The notes: a model not told the origin generated them from the letters alone. A stretch of DNA of 64,000 nt from Polytrichum commune (GCA_950295325.1 OX485808.1:35053180-35117179), one strand, 5' to 3'. Positions 10,660 through 23,626 are shown, counted from the first letter of the stretch. Made by a program: numbers and translations.

Positions 10660-13600
10660 CTCTCTGTAAAAATCACACTACGGCAGGCCTTCCGAGATGC
10701 AGAAACCTAGATAAAACTCGAATAAAACTCACAGGGACGTTACACATTTTTCTTTCACCTTGATGAAAGAAGAGCTCCAGCGACCGATAGCAATGATGTT
10801 GGTGATGAATCCAATAATTACACAGGGTCCTTCAGTACGCGGAAAGAAATGACAAAGATGCACCACCTACTAAAATTCTTCAATCATCAATGCAAGGAGT
10901 ATAATGCACGGGAGCCGGAAGCTTCTTCGTCCGCCATCGCCATAGCCGCGCCACTGCCTGAGGAGAAGAGAGAGCCCAGTCTCGCTTACTCAGCTCTGAA
11001 TCTTCGGTTTTCTAGATTTTTGGGTTTAAGATCTACCCCATTCCTAGACTTGTCCTCCCCCGGGTTCCACGTTCAATGTAGAGGTGAACATACGCCTAGC
11101 CTCCCTCTCTCTCTCTAAAAAGTATTAACTTAATATTTGGGAAGGTGCTATGATAGTCATTGTAGATGGCGGAAATCGGCAATGTGTTGTTTATGTTTGA
11201 CTTGACATAAGTTGCTATTCTTCCACGTATTTTCCATCATTTTCATCCATTTTTTATAAGTATCATGCAAGGGTGGCTTAAACCCGAGACCTTAACCTGG
11301 ATCCCATGGGAACTCCAAGGTTAAGTTGACTAAGGCTGGAATAGTACTCGGATGGATGAGCGGGCCAACACCTATCTCCTTCAAGAGCAAGTTTGTAAGT
11401 TGATTGAAAATGTTTGGTTCACCCAGATACCCCCACTATGCTTTGGGTGGATCCTAGGTGGTAGGGTGCACTGAAAATCAAGTGCTATGAAGGTCACACT
11501 TGATTCTTGGTGCACCCTACCACCTAAATAATGAAAGGTGTTTTGTTTCTCATTTTTTAGACCGTCATCATCTTCTCGTTCTTTTTCTCTTCTTAATGTA
11601 TTGAGAATTTTGTTTCTTTAAGATCCTCCTATTCTTCTTACAATATATTTTGAGATTTCATTGTTCTTGTTATCATCTGTACACTAATTTCCTATTTCTA
11701 TCATTTAATTACGTTTCTCCTATTTGATCATGTTTTCTTTGTTCCTTATCATCTTTGAAATGCGTTAATGTTTCTTTCAAGTTTTGAGAGTGATTTGCTT
11801 CAATTATTATGGTGACATTTTCTTCAACAAGAATACATTGATCAAACCCTCCGTTGATATCACTCCACTTCTCATACATCTTAAAATCACCACACTCATC
11901 TTCCTCCTTAATAGAAAGCGACCATGATACTTCATTTACTTCAAGTTAGCTTGGCATGCATGTCTTAACATTCATCTTATATCCTTGGGTGGTATTACAA
12001 ATACTCAGATGAAAACATACTAACGGATTTTTTTGATACCGATAGGGGGTGACCTTTTGAGGTAGTTTTTGTTTGTGATACCGTTTGGGTCTAAGGTAAG
12101 CATTGGGAACTTTGGGAACCCTAGTAAGACCATGTTTTTTGAGTTTGTTCCCTAGGCTTGACGAAAGGGCACCCCCTTGGAAATAGACCAACTTCCCTTA
12201 CATACTATGCACAAACCTTCATGCATAGGTTGTCATTACCTTGGTGTCTATCAATATAGTATTAGAATGGAATTTGCCATTGATCCAAAGAATGATTTGG
12301 GTATACAAAGATTTTTTTGAGTACACAAATTGGTTCTTTTACTTTGCATTACCACTTGATGTTGCAGTTTGATATAATATTTTATTGAGAATGTCATTAA
12401 CATGTCACGGGGAGGTCACTGCCTCTTTAATTAATGCATACACGTGCGCTCATGACCTATTTATCGGGGGGCTATTTACCTTGCAGAAAAGATTATAAGG
12501 TGTGGTATTTTTCAAAATAAAGGTAAATGTTTGTATTTTAATACACCCTATCAGTCATTATAATTTTTTGGTGGAATCATTTAAAAATACCCTATTTTAT
12601 TTATACTGCATTTTTTTCTTATATTCCAAGTAACCAATTTTTTTGATTTTACCCCAATTTTTTTTCTCGGAGCCCAACTGTTGTCCGTTTTTTTCTTAAA
12701 CCGCATTTTATTTTGTACAACCCATTTTTTTTTGGTTTTGTAAGCAACATTTTTTTTTCATGAAGGACATTTCTCTTTTTACAACCATGAATTGTGAAGT
12801 TCAACCACAATCCTAAACTCACATGAACTAAATCAAAACAATAAACTTAAGGCAAAGGCATGCAACTAAAGCATCGTCTTAGACTGTGAAATAAAGTCAA
12901 ACAAAGCGCCGAAATTTTCCCTCCCGGCACTGGGTAGAGACCATTAACTCCACATTGGAATTGTTGGTTCAGTAACGTTCAAGTAAGCCAACGTGCGAAG
13001 TCATCCATCCAAGCATTTTCATCAGAAAATTGCTTTTTTTCATCCACTAGCACAAACCCTACCCTAGACCCGCTACCCCTAGTAATTGTTTCCACGCTAT
13101 TTTACAAGTACTAACTAGATAAAAGAGGCCATTATATGTGATGGTATTTTACATGTAAACATGTTTCATTATTTTTAAACCCCCTACATTATATGTACGT
13201 TTTTGCAAAATTTATTTACAATGAATATATTAGACATTATTTTTTATCGCACGTTGTTTCTACAAATTTCGCCAGTGACCTCCCTGTGTAACATGTAAAG
13301 TAGTTTATTTTCTTATATGATTACACTGGACAACCTTAGTAAAATCTCATGGCAGCATGTAACTCCAAATGATAACCCACACGAGTAGGAATATGTGATG
13401 TAGTGATAAACACCGAGTATCAACATGATATAACAATTTGGATATTGCTCGGGTATATTCTTTGGCACCATCATTGTTGTTGTACATATCTATACCAATC
13501 TACATTGATTCCAAAGACCTACAAAAATCATGTGAATTTGAAAAGGGGGACGGGGATAATAAAATCTAAAACGGTTTGTTCTTATGATTGATTTGATAAT

Positions 13601-14820
13601 CAACATGCAAATATGGACCATGAGTTGTATTTATAAATAATTTCAAGTCCTTGTAATTGTTTTTTTAGTATATTACCAACAATGTTTCCAACTTCCATGA
13701 ATGAATATGTATTATTCATGTTTGCTGCTTGTTCCACATTTCCCCAACACATGTGTTTCTTGATACTAGGATCGGGAGCTCCCCCGATGCATCTTCTCTG
13801 TAAGATTTTGAGGTTTCTATCACCCTTGTGCGGCCTGAGTTCCAACCCCAACCAAGGCCCTTCAAATTGGTCATTCTCTCCTTTGATGGTCTACTTTGTA
13901 GTCACTCTTTACCGATGGTGAGACAAAAGGCCACTATACATTCTAATGGACACAATAATCTTGGAAGGGATAGGTTGTGGGACCTCAAAATTCGTCCAAA
14001 CTTATAGGAATTTATGTCACTATTCTTACAAAATTTCCATGTCGTTGTGTGGTCATGCATGGAAGATGTTGTCCTTCACAATGTGCTTCAACGCCTATTT
14101 CTAGAGAACATCATTTGTAGACTGGTATTTGTGTGAGGCTAATCAAAGTGCACAAATACGAACGAGTTCATGAGTAGAGATGTAATTTATCCTCTTTAAA
14201 AAGTAAGAAATTCTCTCTAAGCACCACAAAAATATGTTTGGTTGCAGGGAAGGCAATATCTTGTCCATTGATGATCAACTTAGCAAACGCATTAGGAACA
14301 AGGCCTCATATTGTTGCTACTTCCCCCACACTTAACCATGTCCTAGAGTTATAGATAAATCACCACCATTTGTTACCTCTACATTGAGAAACTTATACAC
14401 ACACCAAATGTTCCTCTATATTTGGAGAATCATATAACTAATGGACAACCCCCAATTCCACGTAACTGTTAATGGTTTGGCCATTTGTGATTGGCAACTA
14501 CTTGTTGAACTCAACAAAATCTCATAACACATTTAGAAAGTACTTCCCAACCTCTCTCTCAATTCATTTTGTTCTTCTTCTCTTTCTATTACTACCATGA
14601 ACCGGGAGGTCGCCCGGTCCATCATTTCTACAATGTATTTTCTCTCTATTTAATTGCATTACCACACTCTAATCTTTATCTTCTTTTTGTATCAAGTGTC
14701 TATTAGTGTGGCCTTGTTAGGCACTACATTTTTTAAACCTAGGAACTCTACAAAGAAGTGCGTGGAGTTGCAACCCACAAAGCTATTGAAGTGTAACTCC
14801 TATGTTGGAATATTTTATCT
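10660..14820. other. Gene-free stretch with short repeats
   Basis: The first ~450 bases are probably the PLAC8 promoter and leader (GC-richer, with two nearby ATGs on the minus strand that open an 18-codon uORF-like frame at about 10920-10950). The rest is AT-rich, with T-runs at 12600-12780, one strong hairpin (11456-11525) and only random-looking ORFs. Confidence 0.55.
11456..11525. repeat. 70-bp hairpin
   Basis: Arms 11456-11484 and 11497-11525 share a perfect outer 15-bp match (AGGTGGTAGGGTGCA) and an inner AATCAAGTG match, separated by a 12-nt loop. It could be a tiny foldback element or a small-RNA precursor; the sequence alone does not decide. Confidence 0.8.
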
Positions 14821-14824
14821 TTTG

Positions 14825-15030
14825 GTTAATTATACAGTGCAATTTCATGTTAGAATGTCCCCTATATAACCCCATTAAAGATAAGTTCCCATCACTAATA
14901 GAGAACGTAGTTCTAGGGAGCCTCAAGTCTTTCTTTCAATTAGACCAACAAGTTGACATTAACCACTATCTCATTGAGGCTACTGTACTCCGCCACTCTA
15001 GAGAATTAGTTGGTTTGAAACCATCCTAAT
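14825..15030 (+). pseudogene. LINE-type retroelement fragment (3' end of RT ORF)
   Basis: The plus frame reads NFMLECPLYNPIKDKFPS, then KSFFQLDQQVD. The 'MLECPLYN..R/KDKF' phrase is typical of the zinc-knuckle end of non-LTR reverse transcriptases. The same text occurs at 28245-28360, so both are relics of one family. No RT core is present. Confidence 0.55.
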
Positions 15031-15039
15031 GCACTCTTA

Positions 15040-16539
15040 ATCCCATTAGCCTTTTCGGCTTCTCGGACTTTAAAATCAATTTCATTTCATTTCAAATAAA
15101 TGCACAACGTGTGTCTGAGATTTTATGTACGAAGTTGTATATCCCAAATCCCATTTTTACTCTCCACATGTGCCTCATTTGACATATTTTGTTGAGTGTA
15201 TGTTATTTCCAGTGGTCTAGATGGGGAGACCTCCCAATGCTCTAGGAGATAAACTTGTTATAATCATCTATTGTGAAATTTGTAGTATACTTTACAACTT
15301 CTCTTATCTTATAAATACTTGTTCTTTCACTTGAAGCCAAGAAAAATATGGGCATTAGGAGTACCCCCAATCCCATTCTTGTTTACTATAATATTTTAGG
15401 GCTTCTATTATCAAATTTATAATTAACTTATCATTATTCATCATTAATTGACTAAAATTTAGAGGGCTCCTTAATTATCAAATTTTAGTTAAATAAATGT
15501 TAGCATTAAGGACATTCAAAACACATCAACATCATTAAATATCATTAGTTTTGGTAGAACACTATGTAAAGTATACAAAGGACTATTAGTTCCTTATGCT
15601 TACAAGAAGATGTATTTGTGAGCCACTTTAAAGCCTACAAAAATTGATAGTCTCGGATGAGGGACATTCCTTTTGGGTACCCCAACCGTGCATGTATCCC
15701 TCAACAAGGCTTGAACATTGGCAATGAAGACCACATGAGAATCTATGTGAGGAAGGACAGTGTGCGGATAAAAACAAAAATTCTAAAGTACTAGCAACAC
15801 TCCATGTGTGAATGGACATGTCATGCAACTCAATTAGAGCCTGAAACCAAAAGCCCCCTATCCTGGGGTGCAAAGATGCATGTTATATAACAATGTCGAT
15901 TATGCAACTGGTATGTATAGCAAGGCCCTAAGATTGTGTTGCATTTTCATAATTGAAGATGGATGATGTCACATAAATATTTTATGATTGGCGAACTTGA
16001 TGTTAGGCAATTTTATGATTAGACATTTATTATCAAGTATCTATTATAATGAACTAACAAACTCAAACGATATGCACTAATTTATGTTATGCTACTAGCA
16101 GATGTATAAATGTTCTAGTATGGATATAAGATTTGAAGTTCATAGAACATAAATATTATGCAATTGGGGAACACAAATGTCACTAATCCAATTGAGAACA
16201 CATGCAATGCCCACACTTATCCACACAAATTTGATGTGGTTGTCACAAAGGCCTAGGATATTGGATTGCCAAGTGGGGAAATTTATTATGACCCAACCAC
16301 AATGCACACCTCATGGGTTTTACAATTTGGGTAAATAGGGGTAACTCTGGCAAAGATTGAGTCCATGCCAGTGCCAAACCTACATAACATGAGTTGATCG
16401 TGAATCACACAAGAAAGCTAAACAATCATTTGCCCAATAACTTAATTGATATATGAGCCTTTTGCTTGACTTGGAAGTCATATTGCCAAGTTTATGATGA
16501 AGGATTAGATCATGTTATCGTTATATTTTGTTTCCAAGC

Positions 16540-16599
<60 letters not shown>

Positions 16600-17040
16600 C
16601 ACCAATGGGTAATGAGCAAGTCAACCAACCATCATCCATGATTTTCAAACTATCTAGAAAATTCAAATCATGCTTACTCCAATGGCTTATTTTGTAAATC
16701 TCCTTAACAAGGATCAAGAGTGGTCCACTTTGTTATACCTGCATCCTTTACTGCTTGTTTTAATTGGATGCAAGAATTTCGGTGTCCTTGTGTTGGGATC
16801 CCTACATTGATGATTCATTCAAAACCTCATGAGCATCTCGGAACTCTCATCATCATCTTTTGTAAGGTATGTGGACCTTACATGGTCACTTCTCGAACAA
16901 TTCATATATTTGAGTGGTATATGACGAAGCTTGGGAATTTAAAATAGACACCATGAAAGACATATGTTTCAATAACATTGAAATATGTGCTCAAAATACA
17001 GACATCATTCTAAGTTGGATTGTTAATCTACTCATCAAGG
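15040..17040. other. Gene-free AT-rich stretch
   Basis: Only random-looking ORFs and a GA microsatellite are seen. Part of 15590-15870 may be related to sequence just after the second LINE fragment (around 28500-28640), but the match is weak. Confidence 0.5.
16546..16597. repeat. (GA)26 microsatellite
   Basis: Uninterrupted GA dinucleotides, about 26 units. Confidence 0.97.
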
Positions 17041-17043
17041 CAG

Positions 17044-17165
17044 GCATGGCAGGCATGTAAACATTTAGAAAGAAAGAGTTCATCTTGAGCTTGACTTCTT
17101 ATAAATAGGCAGGCATGTAAACACTTAAAAATAAAGAGTTCATCTTGAGCTTGACTTCTTATAAG
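17044..17165. repeat. 60-bp tandem duplication
   Basis: Two adjacent units beginning aggcatgtaaacaytta and ending ttgacttcttataa, differing at only a few bases. Confidence 0.9.
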
Positions 17166-17749
17166 TCTTACACGACAGTCTTCGTAATTCGCAATTGCCT
17201 AACTACAAGAGAAGACTAATTATTTCCTATCCGGCTCTAACATCCAAAATTGTTAGTGAAATTGAAAATTCCATAATAGGGCACATATAATAGTGACATT
17301 CGACTCCATGTGAATCCCCTTTTCATACAGGGGCCTTGAAGTTGACTTTCACTATTGTAGTGGTATATTTCCACGAGCCCTAAGGTACTAGATGGTGCTA
17401 AAATCAAACACCCCACCCAAAACCATCACCTAAAATCTTGCACAGTATGTACATATTGATTCTAAGGATGTCTACCATGCTAACATCACACTCTTGATTT
17501 GGTTTTGGGTCATCTTCGTCATTCATAAAACATGTAACCTTATAATTTTTGCATATAAATTTTTAATAAGACATACTTTGGTGCGTTGGAATTCCTTGTC
17601 AATTGCTAATAAGAATCATGGATTTTTTTTATTTTTTTTTGTATCAAATAGTAGTATCATGCTCAACACTCAAAGGCACGGCTTTAGCACCATCTACCTT
17701 TGATCTACTCCACTAACTTTATGTAGTACTCCACTAACCTTGTGTACGG

Positions 17750-18440
17750 TAGTACACCGTTTATAGTATTTAGTGTCACGCACACTATTTGCAAAGGCCT
17801 ACACTAGATGTCTAGAGGTCTCAAAGTGTCATTTCCTCTAATTGCCAATATGGTATTATTCGTCAACATGAGTAACTTTTCCAAGTGAAATTTTATTTAC
17901 ATTATAATGACATTAGCGTAGCACATTGGAATACTTTAGTCAACTTGTAGACCACTATGTAACATAGGCATACGCCTCATAATACTATAATTGAGCATAC
18001 TCATGCCAAGGTATTAGTAAGCGCACTTGAGCGTCAAGTGCCATCAAGTGACACTAATGGTCAAGTTGTTGTCATGATTATTATAACCTAGCATACGCCT
18101 CAAAATAGGATAAGTATTAGGTAATCGTTTTATTGGAACCGGTTATCGGTGCAGAACCGGTTCTGCACCGATAACCGGTTCCAATAAAACGATTACCGGA
18201 CGTAACCGGTTGGCCGCTTTGTTGAGCCGCGCATGTGACCTAAACAGTGGGTCACATGTCGTCTTCTTCAACATATCCGATTTAGATGATCATAACTGGC
18301 TGGGATGTCGAGGTTATCGTCTGCAAACTTGTGTGCTCAGAGCCAATTGTGTAGTGCCACCTCGGCGAAACAAAGCGGCCAACTGGTTACGTAACAATAT
18401 CACGGTTGTGACACTAAATACCATAAATGATGTATTTCAT
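17750..18440. mobile_element. Inverted-repeat element with nested hairpins
   Basis: The left end (about 17758-17780) contains TTTATAGTATTTAGTGTCAC. The right end (about 18404-18428) carries the reverse complement with one mismatch. Inside lie a perfect 76-bp palindrome (18121-18196) and a second stem pairing about 18205-18229 with 18360-18390 (core GGCCGCTTTGTT). The left ~180 bp recurs at 26860-27050. There is no coding capacity. This is probably a non-autonomous foldback DNA transposon; its TSD is not clear. Confidence 0.6.
18121..18196. repeat. Perfect 76-bp palindrome
   Basis: The two 38-nt halves are exact reverse complements with no spacer; the centre lies between 18158 and 18159 (AACC|GGTT). 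The half contains AACCGGTTATCGGTGCAG. Confidence 0.97.
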
Positions 18441-18444
18441 TGGT

Positions 18445-19380
18445 GAAAGTGGTATTGGGACAGGGGTAAAGGGAATCATCGCATATGAAGACGCCTCTCA
18501 TCCATCCAACCTAAAAACTAGACAGCCTATAAGTTTGTGGTTGATTCATCTTTGATAACTTGGACTGTTCTAATGCGGGGTCTTTAACGGCAATTCCGGA
18601 GTCAATCCAACCGAAAGAGAAACTTCCGGGATGCATATTATTTCAGGGCTTTTCTGTTGAATGAATGATAGATATGCTTGCTTGCGATCACTCCCTCTCT
18701 CCTTGCGACAGCGATGATGCAGCAAGGAAAATAGAATTTAGTGGGGCCACGCCAGGAGACGGAGTTATACATCGGCAGCACCGAATGATATTTTTACAGA
18801 CAAAATCGTGGTGGTTTAGTGGTCCGGTCCGAAGATCACAAGTGGCATCGTTTGTAAGACTTTGTGTGAGAAAAATCGTGGGCCTTTCTTGGCGGTGGCA
18901 TTTACAAATTGACATGATGTACTTTATTACCGACACACTGCTGCAGTTCCCTAGGAATTGCAACGTTTGGGAATTCGGAGTCCACCGGAAGCCAAGACGT
19001 TAAGCTAAGTTGAATGAGGCTTGGCCATGAAGTCTCGAGAGTCATCGTGCTGGACTCTACCCAGAACGCATTCATTCACTCAGACTTCATCAATATGTAA
19101 GTCTTTGAAACATATATAAGGACTCATGATGTGGGTGATGAAACACCAAATTCACATCTCTGCAAGACTTGCAGTTTGAAGGTGAGGCAGAGTCTGATGT
19201 CTGATATCGATCCTCCTCTTATCCCCGAGCCTCTGTTACTCGTATGTAGATTACACTTGTAGTCTTTTGACACTTCGAGTCAAGATACTAGAACGCCAAT
19301 CACTTGGTTGTTCATCTACTCAGTTGGATTGTTCAATGAAGGTCACTTGTGCCTTTTCGGTTGGAGCTCCTTTAAAATCT
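18445..19380. other. Upstream region of the AAA gene, nothing assigned
   Basis: Mixed-composition DNA with a TATATAAGG motif near 19113, but no ORF with a family signal. A 112-codon plus ORF (18665-19003) overlaps a minus ORF of similar length, so neither is convincing. Confidence 0.4.
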
Positions 19381-20468
19381 TTAAATTCTAGCAGTTCTGA
19401 TTGTAATGCGTCCTAGTGCTCCGTTGTGGTTCAGATCCAGTTTGTGATTCAAAGTTAAGTAGTTAGCAGGCCTCGTATAAATCTTCACATTGTAGACCAC
19501 CTCCGACAAGAGGCAATAGCAGCACTTGGTCCATAGCTTAGCTCCACAAATCTGCCCCAGGTTTACATACGAGCCTAGGTCTATGTCCAAAGGGAAAGCG
19601 TCTCTCATTCACGCCAACCCTCCGCTGGCATCAAATCTGTCTCTCTCTTGTGCGTTGCAGAGAATTCAACGAGGGTTCTCTGAGCAGATAACTTTTTAAA
19701 GGCATCGAGAGATTCATCAAGGATCTCAAGTGATACCTGCGTGCGCTTCTTGCCAGACGGTCCAGATTTTTTAATTTCACATAGTCTACCTTCGTCGTCC
19801 TCCTTAGCATTATTACACCTTCTTTGGAGTGTCCTCTGATGTTGGATTATCCATCATCATGCACTAGTTGAAGCCTTGCAGTGGCAGCTCTCTCTGCCCC
19901 TGAGAACAGCTATTTCTAATTCACTTCTAGTGCTTCTAATACTTTTGACGATTTGTTTTTTCAGAAGAGAAGCAACACATATACATTCTTGGAAAGAGGG
20001 CATTGACAGGAACTTGGAGTCCGTTGATCTATACCATCTGTGTCTGAATTAGACAAGGTTTGCACTTTCAAACGAAAAAGTTTCTAGAACAACTTGGACG
20101 CAGTTTTTCTACAGCAACAGGATAGTAGAGCACCATCCAGACCGTCCCCTATTAGGTGATTGTTTTCACCTCTAAGAAATTTTAGTACTCCTAATTCTTC
20201 TTAGTCAATTTCTAGTCTTCCAAATTTGTACAACTCGAAATAAGCTCCAAAATCGTGCTTCTTAAAAAGGATGCTCTGGCAGCTCCAAACCAAGTTCTAA
20301 AACGATGATCCACCCCTGCAGGTGCTCCAAATAGTTGCTACCCCATTCTTGAAGCCCGCTGATCGAGTTACTTGTTGTGAATCTTTCATATGCTAACTTA
20401 TCACCACACGGGCTTTTCACTTCATCCCCCCTATCCACAAAACCCGAGAATAGGCACGCAGCTGACAA
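19381..20468 (-). pseudogene. Decayed protein-coding relic of unknown family
   Basis: Reading the minus strand across frames gives protein-like blocks broken by stops and frameshifts. About 20220-20130 gives LRGENNHLIGDGLDGALL. About 19740-19620 gives LEILDESLDAFKKL and LVEFSATHKRETDLM. After a shift, 19608-19381 gives GSYVNLGQICGAKLWTKCC, then SEVVYNVKIYTRPANY. The composition and continuity look like real protein rather than random ORFs, but I do not recognise the family. It lies head-to-head with the AAA gene at 20616. The blocks could also be exons of a gene whose introns I have misread. Confidence 0.45.
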
Positions 20469-20615
20469 GCAAAGTTCATCAACACTTCGGTGCCAAAACG
20501 CTATATTTTCTGGGTGACACGTATTTTACATATACTCAGACAAATAGAAAAGTGACACGTGGAAACTTTGCTCAATTTGTGCTGACCCTGCTAATTATCT
20601 ACTACAGGTAGTGCG

Positions 20616-23564
20616 ATGGCCGATGAAGAAGGTGGTACTGTTGTAGTTGTAACTGCAAATGACATCGAGAGTAGTAAGGTTACTGATGACTCGGCAAATA
20701 TGCCTACTCTCGAAACCATATCGACATGGTCATGGCCAGAGTACGATGTGTTTTACGATATGTGTGGACACAAGACGCAGTCAAAAAGGAAACGATCGTC
20801 ATCAGCTGATGCGGACAATCAGAAGGACAAAAATGATGGTTTAGCGCCTTTTCATGTGTTTTACCATTGTCGGAAAGGCGTGCCATGGGCCAAACGAGTG
20901 AAGGTCACCATAAATTCACGCGTTCTGTTGGAGACCCTCTGTGAATTCATCCCTGACGGCAACTTCAACTCGCTGGATGTGGATAAGAAACCCAAGGTCT
21001 GGGTTAAAGACTTGTTTCACATTCGCAAAAAGTTGCAAGAAAAGTATGCGAAACTTTGCTCCGATGATCAAGAGGCAGCTGCCGCATCAAATAACGATCA
21101 TGGCTTGGAAGGGCAACTGAGGTTTTATATTGAGCAATTTCTTTTCTTTTATTATGATAACTTATCTTTCATAAATATCATCTTGAAAGTCTGGTCTTGT
21201 TGTGAAGAGCCTAAAAAGATGAATCCAATGATACCTTATTTGACATGCTTTATCTCCATAATCATCTCATGCAACAAATTATTAAGGAAAAATAAGAAAA
21301 TTTATTGTGGATTGGTCATGGGAGATAATAAAGGATTTTATAGCCCTTATTGAGTATACTATAGGTATCATTATACATCATTGTACATCATTATATCTTA
21401 TCACTACATGCTTTATTTATATGATTATATCAACTTCATGCTTTATTATGATCTTTATATAGCTTGTTGTCAAAACCTTAATTTGTTGATGCCCTTGTGT
21501 ATTATACAGGAGTTGCCTTCGAAAGGATGACAATGAGTTGCTACGTGTGCATCTCGGCGTGCTCCTTCAGTTCATAAACAAGGAATTTGAGGGGCCGGTG
21601 GCAAGTTACTCGGCTATGAAGGAGCAGGGTCGCGTGTCATGGGATATGGTGGGCATCTGAATCACAAACCTCTAGATTCACATACCAACACTAATCTCAA
21701 ATTTCTTCACTCACAACAAAGTACAACAACATGGAAACAATGGGCCTACCTAATGTATAACGGTTGCAGTTAATTCTAACATATTGTTTCTATGATTTTT
21801 ATTTACTACAAGCTTTACTAGGTCGATTGACGAGTTGAATCAATGCTGTTGTATGGACCACTGGTTAAATTTTAAGTAAACACCAAAGAGATAATAGATC
21901 TTGAAGGACATACATCAACACTGTCTAAAAGAGGCACAACCAAAACCTCTCAGGATTTCCCAAGGGAATATTCCCTTCCCCGGTAAAGCAAACGGGCTCA
22001 CATTCATGTCAGTGAAAACAGTGCTGAACTTATCCTCTCTTTTCATTTCTTTTCTTTTCTCTTGACACTGACTCAACTGTAACACTGGTCATTTGCATTT
22101 TTAAAGGTGTGGGCATTCTTCCCGCCCGGCGAGAAGGTTGTGTACCAATGTGAAGTGAGCGATGAAGAAGTGTGCGGTGTAGTGCAAGAGACGGTCTATG
22201 GCAGTACAAGCTTAAACATCGAATTTGCTGCGTGGGATTACAATGGAAAAACTTGGAGCAGATACACGGCAGTACGAAGCATTGATCGGTACGACGGCGA
22301 CTCCAGGTTCACTGACTTGCGGGAAATTTGCCCACTCGCATTTAGGGAAAACCCTGTTGACACCGAGAATGCATTTTTGGAACGAGGGAAGAAATTTTGT
22401 TGGCTTTCGATGATGGGAAAGGAGAGGTACATGAACTACAAGGGCCCAATCTTCAATTCGCAAGGGCAACACCTGGGCGGCGGACTCGTGAAGGAGAATG
22501 CAGATGGGAGGGTGATGGTTGATCTCGGTAGTTTTGCTCGGATGAACCCCACCTACGACATGAATGCCGCTAAGCCGCCACGTGGCTTCTTCCGGGACAA
22601 GAAGGTCGAAGCGGTGGACATTTCGGGGAGCCCTACTCGCATGTACGCCCCAGCAATTGTGTACGGGTTCTCCTTCCGTCTCAAGAAGTGGGGCACTTTC
22701 TCCATCATGGGGTTTGAGCACATCACGTTTAATGACGCGGCATTCGATCTCCTCGTGATGGACCCAACGCGGAAGGAGCTCCTCTACGGTCTCGTCGGCG
22801 AGTACATTAAGGATCCTAATTTGGGCCACATTGGAAATCAGAACAACTCCGAAGCGGCTCATGGGCGAGTGGACCCAATTGCGCATAAAGGGGAAGGTTG
22901 CATCATCCTTTGTTATGGTCCGCCGGGGACCGGCAAAACGTTGACCGCTGAATCGATCGCCGAGAGGCTACATTGTCCGTTGTGGTCTTTGAGCGCCTCG
23001 GAGCTCGGAACCAAACCAAGAGAACTTGAATCCACCTTAATGAAGGTTCTCGAGATTGCGGCCTCGTGGCGTGCTGTCGTCCTCCTCGACGAGGCCGACG
23101 TGTACCTAGAGCGCCGGACATCCTCCGACCTCGTCCGGAACGCTATGACCGGGATTTTCCTCCGGCACCTCGAGTACTACCGCGGCGTGTTGTTCCTCAC
23201 CACCAACCGTGTAGTGGTGTTCGACGATGCATTTTGCTCCCGTATCTCCATGTTCGTGCACTACGAGAAGCACGACAAAGAAACACGTGCAACGATATGG
23301 AGGACGCTTCTCCAGCGCTTACAATGCAACAATGTACAAGAAGTTTTTCACACAGCAGATCTTGACGAACTCAGTGCCGAATTCTCAGAGGCTGATGTAA
23401 ATGGACGCGAAATACGGAACACCGTACAGATAGCGATGACCCTGGCCAGGAGCAAAGGGGAAACCCTGCAAGCAAAACACTTGAGGAAAGCATTGACGGC
23501 GATGGTCTCCTCCATGAAGCAATTGAAGTTTGTGCAATCACAAATGCCTATGTTGTTGGCATAG
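20616..23564 (+). CDS. Fungal-type DUF7025-AAA+ ATPase (three exons, 700 aa)
   Basis: An AAA+ ATPase whose layout resembles a family that is very abundant in ascomycete and basidiomycete fungi; its cellular role is unknown. Exons inferred: 20616-21121, 21510-21648, 22107-23564; phases agree. Exon 1 ends at a weak donor GTTTTA; exon 2 has TACAG and GTGGGC; exon 3 follows TTTTAAAG. The N-terminal half carries phrases of the family's upstream domain (DNELLRVHLGVLLQFI; VSWDMVWAFFPPGEKVVY; RYMNYKGPIF; GRVMVDL; YGFSFRLKKWGTF). The ATPase domain has Walker A GPPGTGKT (486-493), Walker B VVLLDEAD (539-546), then RNAMTGIFLRHLEYYRG, FLTTNR (sensor-1) and CSRISMFVHY. Exon 3 is clearly richer in G/C at third codon positions than nearby DNA. 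ATG 20616 is the first in frame and follows a CTACAG acceptor, so a 5' UTR intron is likely. Family call from memory; all motifs are intact. Confidence 0.8.
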
Positions 23565-23626
23565 TTAGATTTCGAGGTTGTCACAATAGATGTGACGTGA
23601 TGTGACAACCTGATAATGTAGACTTA

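Noticed and set aside
22212..22886. 224-codon minus ORF
   Set aside because: It is an antisense shadow of AAA exon 3, which has clear motifs on the plus strand.
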